Shown here piece by piece: positions 8,814 to 17,079 of a stretch of DNA of 38,121 nt; within the stretch, counting starts at the first letter, position 1; each line of letters starts with the position of its first letter. The notes beneath the pieces were generated by a model, which was not told the DNA's origin, ran no database searches, and saw nothing but the letters and a program-made list of their open reading frames with translations. This DNA is from an uncultured Bacteroidota bacterium (GTDB taxonomy: Bacteria; Bacteroidota; Bacteroidia; Bacteroidales; WCHB1-69): positions 222,011 through 260,131 of the forward strand of contig CADADB010000002.1 in the NCBI GenBank assembly GCA_902786595.1, written 5' to 3'. A program made the translations under genes and the position numbers.

Positions 8814-10973
8814 CTATTTCCGCACATCCATCTCTTTCAGCAGGTAGCCGGCGCCGCCGAACTTGTCGATGACAAAGAGGACGTAGCGCACATCCACGTT
8901 GATGCAGCGTTGCAGCTCGGTGTTGAACACGATGTCACTGCTCAAGGCCTCCCAGTTGCCGTCGAAGGCCAGGCCGATGAGCTCGCCGTTGGCATTCATG
9001 ATCGGGCTGCCGGAGTTACCGCCCGTGATGTCGTTGTTGGAGAGGAAGCAAACGTGCATGGTGCCGTCCTTGTCTAAATATTGACCGAAATCCTTCTTCA
9101 GGATGAGGTCTTTCAGCTTGGCAGGCACGTCGAACTCAAAATCACCGGGAACCTCTTTCTCCAAGATACCCTTTGTGGTGGTGTAGTAGTTGTAATGCAC
9201 ACCGTCGGCGGGATAGTAGTCGCAGATGGTACCGAAAGTGGTACGCATGGTGCTGTTGGCATCTGGATACATCGGCGTGGAGGCGTTCATCTCCTTCAAC
9301 GCGGCGATGTAGGTGCGGCGCGGAACCTCTAACTTCTCTTCCACATCCATAGCAGAGGATGCTGACATGATATATTGGAGCAGTGCCTGGAAATATTGGT
9401 ATGAAGGATCGCTCTCCAGAACCTTGTTGGACGGTTTTTTGACAAATTTCTCGAAATTATCCTTGCTGATGAAGATGGAGTTGAGCATGGCCTTCTCGAA
9501 AGCGTCGTAGTTGCCTTTGTAATTTTTGGTGAAGAAAGTGAGGTCGGGACGGTTGGCTTCGGAATGGCTCTGCCAAGTCTTGAGGCAAGCCACCACGATC
9601 TTGGCTTCAGTCGCCGGGTCGGTGTCGTTGTTGTACTTGTCAAACGATTTCAAAAGTTTCTCCACTTTGCTGTCGTCGAATTTTTTCACTCCTTTGTCGA
9701 GCTTCAGCTGTCCTTGCAGACGCAGGGTGGCGAGCAATGTCGGGGAGGCGGAGAACTGCAGGTTGCCGTTCAATGCGGATTTGTATTTCGCGCCATCGAC
9801 TTCCTTGCAGATTTTCTCGATTTCGGCCAGACAATTACCATATTTCTCTTTGCGCTTTTTGTCAGCATTGATCCATTTGGTCAGCTCGGCCTCTTGCTTT
9901 GCTTTGGATTCCACCACTTTGAGGGCTTTCAAGCTTGCCACTTCGCCGTGTTGGTTTTTCCAGTAGTTGGCCAGACCAGCGTGTTTGTCGGCATATTGCA
10001 GGTTCACCTTGTTGGAAGCTTCCATGGCGTCGTGCATCACGGGCAGGATGACATCCAGCGGCTCATAGATAGCCGGGGCGTTGATGTCGATCTCATTCTG
10101 CACCTCGTAGGAGGTCATAAAACGGTTGGTGGTGCCAGGATAACCCCAAATCATAGTGTAATCACCAGGTTTATAACCCTTTAAGCTGATGGGCAGATAA
10201 TGCTTCGGGTGCATCGGAACATTGTCCTTGGAGTATTTGGCAGGAGAGCCGTCGGGGGCGGTGTAGATGCGGAACACGGTGAAGTCGCCGGTGTGACGGG
10301 GCCACATCCAGTTGTCGGTGTCGCCGCCGAACTTGCCGATGGCACTCGGGGGAGCCACCACAAGGCGCACATCCTCATACATGGTATAGACGAACATGTA
10401 GTACTCGTTGCCTTCGTAGAAGGGTTTCACCACGACTTTGTAGCGGCCGTCGGCGGAGTTCTCCTTGCGCAGCTTCTTGATGGCCTCTTCCACATATTTT
10501 GCGCGGTCGGTTTCCGAGGTGTTGTTGTCAACCTTCTCCAGCACAATGCTCGTCACATCTTCCATTCTCTCAAGGAAATGCACGTGGAAATCAACGGGCA
10601 GCTCCTCTTCTTTGCTCATGGCGAAGAAACCATTGTTGAGGTAGTCGTGCTCCACGGAAGAGAGTTCCACCACAGAAGAGTAGCCGCAGTGGTGGTTGGT
10701 GAACATCAGACCGTCTCGGGAGACCATCTCGCCAGTGCAGAAGCCGTCGCCGAGTTGCACGATGGCGTCCTTCAGGGACGAATTGTTGATGTTGTAAAGT
10801 TGTTCGGCCGTCAGCTTCAAGCCCATCTTCTGCATTGTCGCATAATTGTAGTTCTTGATGAACATCGGCAGCCACATGCCTTCGTCGGGCGGATTCACGG
10901 CAAAAACAGGAGCCGTGATCGCCAAAACTGCCAATAACAGCAGTTGCTTTTTCAGAAATGTTAATAATTTCAT
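8814..10973 (-). CDS. dpp7: S46 dipeptidyl-peptidase, DPP7 type
   Basis: A 719-residue exported serine exopeptidase that releases dipeptides from the N-terminus of oligopeptides in the periplasm. A signal peptide of about 25 residues ends in APVFA. The chymotrypsin-like triad is visible: His in FTNHHCGY (H95), Asp in the GGDTDNWMWPRHTGDF region and Ser in GGNSGSP (S654). Between them lies the helical domain that covers the active site. The specificity position is Gly (G672, in FDGNWEAL), as in Porphyromonas DPP7. DPP11, specific for Asp/Glu, carries Arg there, so preference for hydrophobic P1 residues is expected. It follows lspA on the same strand with a 16-bp gap and ends at a bidirectional terminator. 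Confidence 0.93.
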   Translation of the reverse strand: MKLLTFLKKQLLLLAVLAITAPVFAVNPPDEGMWLPMFIKNYNYATMQKMGLKLTAEQLYNINNSSLKDAIVQLGDGFCTGEMVSRDGLMFTNHHCGYSSVVELSSVEHDYLNNGFFAMSKEEELPVDFHVHFLERMEDVTSIVLEKVDNNTSETDRAKYVEEAIKKLRKENSADGRYKVVVKPFYEGNEYYMFVYTMYEDVRLVVAPPSAIGKFGGDTDNWMWPRHTGDFTVFRIYTAPDGSPAKYSKDNVPMHPKHYLPISLKGYKPGDYTMIWGYPGTTNRFMTSYEVQNEIDINAPAIYEPLDVILPVMHDAMEASNKVNLQYADKHAGLANYWKNQHGEVASLKALKVVESKAKQEAELTKWINADKKRKEKYGNCLAEIEKICKEVDGAKYKSALNGNLQFSASPTLLATLRLQGQLKLDKGVKKFDDSKVEKLLKSFDKYNNDTDPATEAKIVVACLKTWQSHSEANRPDLTFFTKNYKGNYDAFEKAMLNSIFISKDNFEKFVKKPSNKVLESDPSYQYFQALLQYIMSASSAMDVEEKLEVPRRTYIAALKEMNASTPMYPDANSTMRTTFGTICDYYPADGVHYNYYTTTKGILEKEVPGDFEFDVPAKLKDLILKKDFGQYLDKDGTMHVCFLSNNDITGGNSGSPIMNANGELIGLAFDGNWEALSSDIVFNTELQRCINVDVRYVLFVIDKFGGAGYLLKEMDVRK

Positions 10974-10989
10974 AGTACTATTGATTAAA

Positions 10990-11724
10990 TTATTGATTGT
11001 TTGAATTATTATCTACAGCAGAAGTTTGTTCGTTCTGTAGAGACGTTTCATGAAACGTCTCTACATTTTCATCCATAGACGCTTCCACCCCTTCATTTGC
11101 TACATTATTTTCGGAGTTATCATCCAAGTCGTTGAAAATCCGTTTGTTGAAAATGATGGCCAACACGATTCCGATGGTGATGCAGGAGTCGGCGAAGTTG
11201 AAGATGGCGGGGAAAAAGTAGGAACCGCCCCAAAGCGGGAATTTATCGGGGATAGGGAAGAGTTTGAGGTAGAACATATCGACTACCTTGCCGAAGAAGA
11301 AAGGCGCGTAGCCGTGCCCTGGCGACCATTGCGCCACCTCCAGGAAGTTGCTTTCAGTGAAAAAGAGGCCGTAGAACATGCTGTCGATGATGTTCCCGAA
11401 TGCACCGGCAATCACCAGACAGAAGATAGCCAGCACCACTCCGTCCATTTTGTTGCGCTTAAGTCGGTACACGAAATACCAGCAAAGTTCGCCCACCAGG
11501 AGAATACGGACAATGGAGAGGACCAGTTTCCCGATTTGCTGTCCGAAACTGATGCCGAAAGCCATGCCCTCGTTCTCCACAAAATGGATGTTGAACCACT
11601 GCCCTATAAGCGGAAGGGTTTGTCCTATAGTCAAATGTGTTTTTACCCAGAATTTGATAATCTGATCAATTATGATGAGCAAAAGCACCACAATTGCAGC
11701 AATCCAAGCATATTTCTTTTTCAA
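10990..11724 (-). CDS. lspA: Lipoprotein signal peptidase (signal peptidase II)
   Basis: LspA cleaves the signal peptide of diacylated prolipoproteins in the inner membrane. Four hydrophobic segments are visible (about residues 7-24, 66-87, 95-113, 172-193), with both catalytic aspartates: D114 in GNIIDSMFYG and D179 in FNFADSCITIG. The NEGMAFGIS segment is also conserved. After residue 200 there is a hydrophilic tail of about 44 residues, rich in Asn, Glu and Ser, which E. coli LspA lacks. Part of it (about 220-230) is encoded by a perfect 30-bp palindrome. The S46 peptidase gene follows directly. Several lipoproteins in this window are potential substrates. Confidence 0.95.
   Translation of the reverse strand: MKKKYAWIAAIVVLLLIIIDQIIKFWVKTHLTIGQTLPLIGQWFNIHFVENEGMAFGISFGQQIGKLVLSIVRILLVGELCWYFVYRLKRNKMDGVVLAIFCLVIAGAFGNIIDSMFYGLFFTESNFLEVAQWSPGHGYAPFFFGKVVDMFYLKLFPIPDKFPLWGGSYFFPAIFNFADSCITIGIVLAIIFNKRIFNDLDDNSENNVANEGVEASMDENVETFHETSLQNEQTSAVDNNSNNQ
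11036..11065. repeat. 30-bp perfect palindrome inside the lspA 3' end
   Basis: Perfectly self-complementary over 30 bp. Each half is TGTAGAGACGTTTCA, centred on CATG. It encodes the tail segment around VETFHETS of LspA. Its GTAGAGACG/CGTCTCTAC ends match the layout of the palindrome at 14995-15022. Confidence 0.9.
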
Positions 11725-11765
11725 TTTGACCTTGATTTGAGTTAGACAAATTTTTTATTAGTCGG

Positions 11766-11773
11766 CAAAAATA
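11766..11773 (-). promoter_or_regulatory. -7 box for lspA
   Basis: On the minus strand this reads TATTTTTG, a match to TAnnTTTG, about 42 bp before the lspA ATG. It is divergent from the box at 11814. No clear -33 element. Confidence 0.55.
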
Positions 11774-11813
11774 CAAAATTATCAGAAAAAACCCTTTGTT
11801 CCGAAATATTTTA

Positions 11814-11821
11814 TATTTTTG
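11814..11821 (+). promoter_or_regulatory. -7 box for the small lipoprotein gene
   Basis: TATTTTTG matches TAnnTTTG, 26 bp before the ATG at 11848. A TTTG at 11795-11798 could be the -33 element, but the spacer is only 15 bp instead of about 19. Confidence 0.55.
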
Positions 11822-11847
11822 CCATTCGTTTTATAAAATGAAGAATT

Positions 11848-12321
11848 ATGAAAAAAATGAGAATTTTTCTGCCGATAGCCATCGCCATCTTGGGCGTCAT
11901 TTTCTTCTCCCAATGCAAGAAAGATCACACTTGCAATATGAAACTCACTTGCTATTACTCTTCTAACGGAATGGACGCTGATTCATTGATGCCTTTCACG
12001 GAGATCTATTTCGATCTATCAAAATACCAAAACGGAATAGTGGATTCTGCCATTTTCCCGAAATCGCACGATCCTCATCCGGCACATTTGGCTCCCATTC
12101 CTGCAGTGAACGACTCCAATACCGTTGTGGCAAACAGACTAGGAGAGTACAAGTACACGTTCTCTTACCCTGCCCTGTTGCTTGTCAATGCCTTTAAGAT
12201 TGACACGGTCGTGAAAGCACCAGGTGACACCGTGTATGTCAAATATACGGGAACTGCCCAAGTGCAGGTGAACGAAGGTGAGACGACAGAAAAGTCCATT
12301 CTGTTGGTTCAGACTAACTAA
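11848..12321 (+). CDS. Small putative lipoprotein, function unknown
   Basis: A 157-residue protein not recognised as a known family. The N-terminus is a lipoprotein signal with lipobox FFSQC (Cys near residue 23), followed by KKDHTCNM with a second cysteine and a third in LTCYYSSNG. The body reads as a beta-rich domain that might be Ig/carboxypeptidase-regulatory-like (predicted strands EYKYTFSYPALLLV and YVKYTGTAQVQVNEG), but this is only a guess from pattern. It has its own -7 box and stops 10 bp before the preferred start of the lytic transglycosylase, so the two are probably one unit. An envelope role linked to the transglycosylase is possible. Confidence 0.75.
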   Translation: MKKMRIFLPIAIAILGVIFFSQCKKDHTCNMKLTCYYSSNGMDADSLMPFTEIYFDLSKYQNGIVDSAIFPKSHDPHPAHLAPIPAVNDSNTVVANRLGEYKYTFSYPALLLVNAFKIDTVVKAPGDTVYVKYTGTAQVQVNEGETTEKSILLVQTN

Positions 12322-12331
12322 ATATCAGGTT

Positions 12332-13696
12332 TTGAGAAATAAAAAACATTTTAGTTATTTATTCCTAGCCGTTGCATCCCTCTTACTTGCCGTTGGCGTG
12401 TTTTCGCACGGACGGTTCATTCCTAAACTGCATATCCCTAGACTGGAAAAAAAGCACATTGAGCATAGCGATACGCTCTCTGTGTGCTTGTTTTATCATG
12501 CCGCCGACTATTTCGTTTACCAAGGTTCTGTCATCGGTTTCCAGTATGACATACTGAAACAGATGGAAAAGGATTTGAACCATCCGATTGATATCACTAT
12601 CGAGTCGGATCCGGACAAAATGTTTACGATTGCCTTGTCCAACCAATATGATATTGTTTGTTTCGACTTCGACAAGACCAATTATGTGCCAGATTATATC
12701 ACATTGTCCAATCCCGTGGCTTACACTTACCCGGTGTTGATCATGCGAAAGAAAGACAGCACGTACGATTCAGTGAAGCATATTGTCAATACGGCGGCAA
12801 AATATCAAAACGATCTGGATTTCAGTTCTTTGAGTGATCAAGGCGAATGGAAGGTAAAACATAATCCCGACTTGGCCATTGAGGATTTGATGGATATGCT
12901 GGTGGACAAGCAGATAGATTATGCGGTCTGCAATTACAACGAGGCGGTTACGTTGATGCCGTTTTATGGTCAGTTGACAATCGGTCCCCGTGTCGGGGAG
13001 AACTTTCCGAGGACTTGGATTCTGAACTCGCACAATAAATTGCTGAACGATACCATCAACCAATGGCTTGAACAATACAAGGAGTCGAACAAGTATCAGT
13101 CGTTGTGTGCAAAATACCTCTCGCCTCATTCGTATGTCATCTCCCGTTCCTTCGGCAAAAGTCGCAACAGCACCTCCCAATACGATGCGGTATTGAAAAA
13201 GGCGGCTGAGAAACACGGCTTTGACTGGCGCTTGATATCCGCCATCATCTATCAGGAGTCGCGTTTCATCCCTGATTTGGTCGGCTTCGGTGGCAGTTAC
13301 GGTATTATGCAGATGATGCCGGTCACTTGCGAGCGTTACGGCATCACCGATTCCTCCACCGTGGAAGAACAGATATGGGCTGGTGCCAAGTACATTTCGT
13401 TTTTGTGTAACATCTTCAAGGAAAAAGTGGATACCGGCGAGCTGTATTACTTTGTGGCCGGGGCCTATAACTCGGGTCCGGGGCATATTATTGATGCCAT
13501 GGAGTTGTGTAAGAAATATGGGAAAGACAGCACCAAATGGATGGATGTATCAGAATATCTCATCTTGAAATCCCATAAGGAGTATTATCGGGATCCTGTG
13601 GTGAAGTGTGGTTATTATCCTGGGAAACATACAGTTAATTATGTGGATGAGGTGATGACACGCTATAACGGATTTGCAATAACAAAAGAAGAATGA
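12332..13696 (+). CDS. MltF-like membrane-bound lytic transglycosylase
   Basis: A two-domain peptidoglycan enzyme of about 454 residues. An N-terminal hydrophobic anchor is followed by a periplasmic solute-binding-like domain (about residues 45-265; SBP_bac_3 type, regulatory in MltF). The SLT domain (about 280-450) has catalytic Glu309 in YQESRF, then GSYGIMQMMP and VAGAYNSGPGH. It cleaves glycan strands to 1,6-anhydroMurNAc products. The start is uncertain: no ATG precedes the anchor, so I use the TTG at 12332 after an AGG. A GTG at 12278 would add 18 residues and overlap the lipoprotein gene. purD overlaps its 3' end by 4 bp (ATGA). Confidence 0.88.
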   Translation: MRNKKHFSYLFLAVASLLLAVGVFSHGRFIPKLHIPRLEKKHIEHSDTLSVCLFYHAADYFVYQGSVIGFQYDILKQMEKDLNHPIDITIESDPDKMFTIALSNQYDIVCFDFDKTNYVPDYITLSNPVAYTYPVLIMRKKDSTYDSVKHIVNTAAKYQNDLDFSSLSDQGEWKVKHNPDLAIEDLMDMLVDKQIDYAVCNYNEAVTLMPFYGQLTIGPRVGENFPRTWILNSHNKLLNDTINQWLEQYKESNKYQSLCAKYLSPHSYVISRSFGKSRNSTSQYDAVLKKAAEKHGFDWRLISAIIYQESRFIPDLVGFGGSYGIMQMMPVTCERYGITDSSTVEEQIWAGAKYISFLCNIFKEKVDTGELYYFVAGAYNSGPGHIIDAMELCKKYGKDSTKWMDVSEYLILKSHKEYYRDPVVKCGYYPGKHTVNYVDEVMTRYNGFAITKEE

Positions 13697-14955
13697 AAAT
13701 ATTGGTAATTGGACGCGGTGGCCGTGAACATGCCATCGCTTGGAAAATGGCTCAGTCGGCTTTGAAGCCGGAACTTTTTATCGCCCCAGGGAATGCGGGC
13801 ATGAAGGATATTACTCGGCAAACGGGCGTATCTGTCACGTTGGTCAATTTGGACGAAAACGCGACGGAGGCGTTGCGCGATTTTGCCCTGCAGAATCATA
13901 TCGACTTGACGGTGGTGGGTCCCGAGGCCGCCCTTGCAAACGACATTGCCACGGTGTTTTCTGCTGCGGGTCTGCGAATATTCGCCCCCACTGCTGCCGC
14001 CGCCCAAATCGAGAGCAGCAAGGAGTTTGCCAAAGATCTGATGCGGAAATACAGTATCCCTACCGCTGCCTATAGCACTTTCGGACGATATGAGGATGCG
14101 AAGGCCTATTTGGACGAAAAGGGAGCCCCTATTGTCATCAAATACGACGGGCTGGCCGCTGGCAAGGGCGTGGTGGTCGCCATGACTATTGAAGAGGCCG
14201 ACAACGCCTTGAAAGACATGTTGCTGGACAACCATTTCGGCAAGGGAAAGGTGGTGATAGAGGAATTTCTGCAAGGCCCTGAGTTCTCCTTGCTTACGCT
14301 GGTAAACGGAGAACAAGTGGTGCCGCTGGTTATTGCCCAGGATCACAAGCGTGCCTACGATGGTGACAAAGGGCCCAACACGGGCGGCATGGGGGCCTAT
14401 TCTCCAGTGCCCGTCATCCCGCAAGCGCAAATCGACTGGGCGGTGGAGCATATTATGAAACCAACTGCAAAAGCTTTGATTTCAGAGGGTTGCCCGTTTT
14501 GCGGGGTGCTCTATGGCGGTCTTATGCTGACAAAGGACGGCCCGAAAGTGATTGAGTTCAACGCCCGTTTTGGCGACCCCGAAACCGAAGTGGTGCTGCC
14601 AAAACTCAAGAGCGACCTTGTGCAATTAATGCTGGATGTTCTTGACAATAAGGAGGTTAATCCGGAATTTCACGATGATGCTTTTTTGGGTGTGGTGTTG
14701 GCGGCCAAGGGCTATCCAGGCAGCTATACGAAAAACATACCGCTGAACAATCCCGCTCTCCTTTCACAGCAGGTTTTCTGCATGGGCGTAAAGGAGGATA
14801 ACGGCCAGTTACTCTCCAACGGCGGTCGTGTACTTTTTGTCGTAGGCAGAGGAAAATCACTCAAAGAAGCGCAACAAGATGCATATCAAGGGGTTGAAAA
14901 GATGGCGCAACCTGATCTGTTCTACCGCAAAGATATCGGTTGGCAGGCGCTGTAA
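13693..14955 (+). CDS. purD: Phosphoribosylamine--glycine ligase (GARS)
   Basis: PurD joins glycine to 5-phosphoribosylamine with ATP, the second step of purine synthesis. The 420-residue protein shows the N-terminal dinucleotide-like start ILVIGRGGREHAIAWK, the VGPEAALAND segment, the ATP-grasp region with KYDGLAAGKGVVVA, EEFLQGPEFSLL, the signature DHKRAYDGDKGPNTGGMGAY, and EFNARFGDPETEVVLP. Length is normal. Its ATG overlaps the transglycosylase stop by 4 bp, so translation is probably coupled although the functions are unrelated. A 28-bp palindrome lies 40 bp downstream, between purD and convergent pnuC. Confidence 0.97.
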   Translation: MKILVIGRGGREHAIAWKMAQSALKPELFIAPGNAGMKDITRQTGVSVTLVNLDENATEALRDFALQNHIDLTVVGPEAALANDIATVFSAAGLRIFAPTAAAAQIESSKEFAKDLMRKYSIPTAAYSTFGRYEDAKAYLDEKGAPIVIKYDGLAAGKGVVVAMTIEEADNALKDMLLDNHFGKGKVVIEEFLQGPEFSLLTLVNGEQVVPLVIAQDHKRAYDGDKGPNTGGMGAYSPVPVIPQAQIDWAVEHIMKPTAKALISEGCPFCGVLYGGLMLTKDGPKVIEFNARFGDPETEVVLPKLKSDLVQLMLDVLDNKEVNPEFHDDAFLGVVLAAKGYPGSYTKNIPLNNPALLSQQVFCMGVKEDNGQLLSNGGRVLFVVGRGKSLKEAQQDAYQGVEKMAQPDLFYRKDIGWQAL

Positions 14956-14994
14956 CGTAAACATCGTCAATATTAATGAAAAATGACGGACGTT

Positions 14995-15022
14995 GTAGGG
15001 GCGAATAATTATTCGCCCCTAC
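14995..15022. repeat. 28-bp perfect palindrome between purD and pnuC
   Basis: Perfectly self-complementary; each half is GTAGGGGCGAATAA. It starts 40 bp after the purD stop and ends 6 bp before the pnuC stop. As RNA it would form a 12-14 bp GC-rich hairpin. There is no following T-run on either side, so a classical terminator is not shown, though it may slow polymerase or protect 3' ends. Confidence 0.9.
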
Positions 15023-15027
15023 CATTG

Positions 15028-15627
15028 TCACATATTGTCGTCTTGCACCATCTCTTTCCTCCAACGGAAGTAACCGAGAATGGCTACAATGACATAGACA
15101 ATGAACAGCACGCCGGTAGGGTAGAGTCCTTTCCAAAAATAGAGTATGGTGGAGACGATGTTGACCACAATCCACAACATCCACTGCTCCAGGTACTTCT
15201 GCGCCAGCATCCACATGGCGACGATACTGACTGATGTGGTGAAAGCATCGCCAAGCGGGATCGGGCTGTCGGTAACGGCTTTCAGTATCCCGTATAAAAT
15301 CATCCATAAACCGATGGTTATCGCAGCCAGCGGAACTATGCGCTTTGCAGGCACATGCGTGATAGCCAATTCCTGTTTGGACTCGCTTCCCTCAATCGGC
15401 TGCCTGCGCGAGCGTGTCCATTGAATCAACCCGTATGTGTTCGCCCCGATATAATAAAGATACACCGCGGCATCTGCATAAAATTTCCCATGAAAGAATA
15501 TAGCCACGTAAAATATTGACATCAAGATACCTACTGGCCAAAGCCAAACGTTGGCCTTGTATTCTAAAAAAAGATAGGTCAACCCAATGACAGCCCCGAT
15601 AATCTCAAAGATAGTATCAATCGACAT
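15028..15627 (-). CDS. pnuC: PnuC-family vitamin transporter
   Basis: A 199-residue membrane protein of the PnuC family, facilitators that move nicotinamide riboside (or thiamine, in PnuT relatives) into the cell, where kinases trap it. About seven hydrophobic segments are visible. Family-typical segments are GLTYLFLEYKANVWLWPVGI near the start, the IGANTYGLIQW stretch, and W-rich IVVNIVSTILYFWKGLY in the second half. I chose the ATG at 15627 over an upstream TTG at 15648 because the -7 box at 15653-15660 puts the transcript start near 15646. No NAD or thiamine gene is adjacent and the leader is too short for a riboswitch, so the substrate stays open. Nicotinamide riboside is the default. Confidence 0.88.
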   Translation of the reverse strand: MSIDTIFEIIGAVIGLTYLFLEYKANVWLWPVGILMSIFYVAIFFHGKFYADAAVYLYYIGANTYGLIQWTRSRRQPIEGSESKQELAITHVPAKRIVPLAAITIGLWMILYGILKAVTDSPIPLGDAFTTSVSIVAMWMLAQKYLEQWMLWIVVNIVSTILYFWKGLYPTGVLFIVYVIVAILGYFRWRKEMVQDDNM

Positions 15628-15652
15628 AATGAGCCAGAATAAAAACAAAGCG

Positions 15653-15660
15653 CAAAAATA
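15653..15660 (-). promoter_or_regulatory. -7 box for pnuC
   Basis: Minus-strand TATTTTTG, matching TAnnTTTG, about 25 bp before the chosen ATG. It supports the downstream start codon. Confidence 0.6.
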
Positions 15661-15738
15661 GAAAAATATTCGAAAGCGATTAACGTTTGTATGTTCATAA
15701 AAATGCGGATTTTATTAAGAAAACACCTGAATAACTAT

Positions 15739-15746
15739 TATTTTTG
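15739..15746 (+). promoter_or_regulatory. -7 box for the EnvC-like gene
   Basis: TATTTTTG matching TAnnTTTG. The ATG at 15765 is 18 bp downstream; a TTG start at 15744 would lie in the box itself and is rejected. Confidence 0.65.
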
Positions 15747-15764
15747 CAGGTTACAATATTCTAT

Positions 15765-17072
15765 ATGAAGAATTTCCAATCCAGATATTATCAGAAGGCG
15801 GTCTGTTTGTTGTGCCTGTTTGGATTGTTCTTTTCGTCTGTTCAGGGATTTGCGCAAAACGGGAAGAGCAGCACTCAGCTCAAAAAGGACAAGCAGAAAA
15901 TCGAAAACGAAATCGCCAACACGCAAAAGCTGTTGAAGAAGACGGAGTCTAACCAGAAGGCAGCTGTGCAACAGGCGGCTTTGTTGCGGCAGCAGATCCA
16001 AAACAGGGAGAAAGTCATCACCAACCTCAATTCGCAGATCATCCAAATGGAGGATGAGCAAGAACAAAACCAACAAGAAATCAGTCAGTTGGAGAAGAGG
16101 TTGGCCTATATGAAGGCGGATTATGCACAAGTGGTCTATAACGCATACCGTAATCGCCGGCTCATGGATAAGGTGACGTTTATCTTGGCGGCGGATGATT
16201 TTTCCCAGATGTTTCGCCGATTACGGTATTATACCATCTTTTCCCGGAATGTCCGTGAACAATCTGAAAGAATTATCAAAACCACAGAGGAACTGACGAA
16301 AAAGAATGAGGAACTTGTGGTTCTGAGAAATGACAAGCTGAATACGCTTTCATCCAAAGAACAGGAAATCAAGCATTTGGAAAGCGACCGCCGGAAAAAG
16401 ACCCAAAATGCCGAAAAGCTGAAAAAAGAGTCGAAAAAATTGAACGAGGAGCTGAAAAAACAGCAGCAGCAACGTAAAAATATTGAAGCCGCCATCCAAA
16501 AGGCGGTGAAAGAGGAAATTGCCAGAGCCAATGCCGAACGTAAGAAAAATGCGAAAGCATCGTCAGGAAAGTCCTCTGGTTCATCCAGTTCAGGCAGCAC
16601 AAGCACTTCCCCCAAGAGCTCCACTACCATCTCATTGACTCCTGAGGAGAAAACCCTGAACGCCTCGTTCATTAACAACAAGGGCAAACTTCCATGGCCG
16701 GTCGCCAAGGGAGCCAAAGTGAGTGATTTCGGCAGTTATCCGCACCCGGATGTGCCTTCCGTGCAGATCGAAAACCATGGCATCGACATCATGGTGGAGG
16801 CCGGAACCCCCGCCCGCGCCGTGTTCGAAGGCGTTGTGACAGGGGTGATGAATATTATGGGCACTACTGTGGTTATGATTCGTCACGGAGAATATTTGAC
16901 TGTGTATCAGAATCTTTCTTCAGCCAATGTGAAAAAAGGCGATAAGGTTTCAACGAAACAAACTATCGGAACGGTGGCGAAGAGCACTTCCTCCAATACA
17001 TACGAACTTCATTTCGAGGTATGGAAAAACGATCGATATGTCAACCCGAATGAATGGTTAGCAAGAAAATAG
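15765..17072 (+). CDS. EnvC-like murein hydrolase activator (degenerate LytM)
   Basis: A 435-residue exported protein. A signal peptide of about 30 residues ends near VQGFAQ. Long coiled-coil helices (about 35-120 and 155-270) are followed by a Ser-rich linker (about 270-295) and a C-terminal LytM/M23 domain. In E. coli, EnvC has this layout and activates division amidases rather than cutting peptidoglycan itself. The metallopeptidase site is degenerate: the HxGxD histidine is N337 (NHGID), the YxHL histidine is N383 (YQNLS), and the first His of HxH is E414 (ELHFE). D341 and H416 remain. Loss of activity is therefore likely and an amidase-activator role fits. engB follows 7 bp after the stop. 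Confidence 0.88.
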   Translation: MKNFQSRYYQKAVCLLCLFGLFFSSVQGFAQNGKSSTQLKKDKQKIENEIANTQKLLKKTESNQKAAVQQAALLRQQIQNREKVITNLNSQIIQMEDEQEQNQQEISQLEKRLAYMKADYAQVVYNAYRNRRLMDKVTFILAADDFSQMFRRLRYYTIFSRNVREQSERIIKTTEELTKKNEELVVLRNDKLNTLSSKEQEIKHLESDRRKKTQNAEKLKKESKKLNEELKKQQQQRKNIEAAIQKAVKEEIARANAERKKNAKASSGKSSGSSSSGSTSTSPKSSTTISLTPEEKTLNASFINNKGKLPWPVAKGAKVSDFGSYPHPDVPSVQIENHGIDIMVEAGTPARAVFEGVVTGVMNIMGTTVVMIRHGEYLTVYQNLSSANVKKGDKVSTKQTIGTVAKSTSSNTYELHFEVWKNDRYVNPNEWLARK

Positions 17073-17079
17073 TGTGACA

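Noticed and set aside
12278-12331. GTG start for the MltF-like gene overlapping the lipoprotein gene
   Set aside because: The added residues are encoded largely within the previous gene and precede a normal anchor. TTG 12332 with AGG upstream is more plausible, though not proven.
14995-15022. Palindrome as an ordinary Rho-independent terminator
   Set aside because: No T-run follows on either strand, and the same arm design occurs inside lspA coding DNA, so a dispersed palindromic element fits better.
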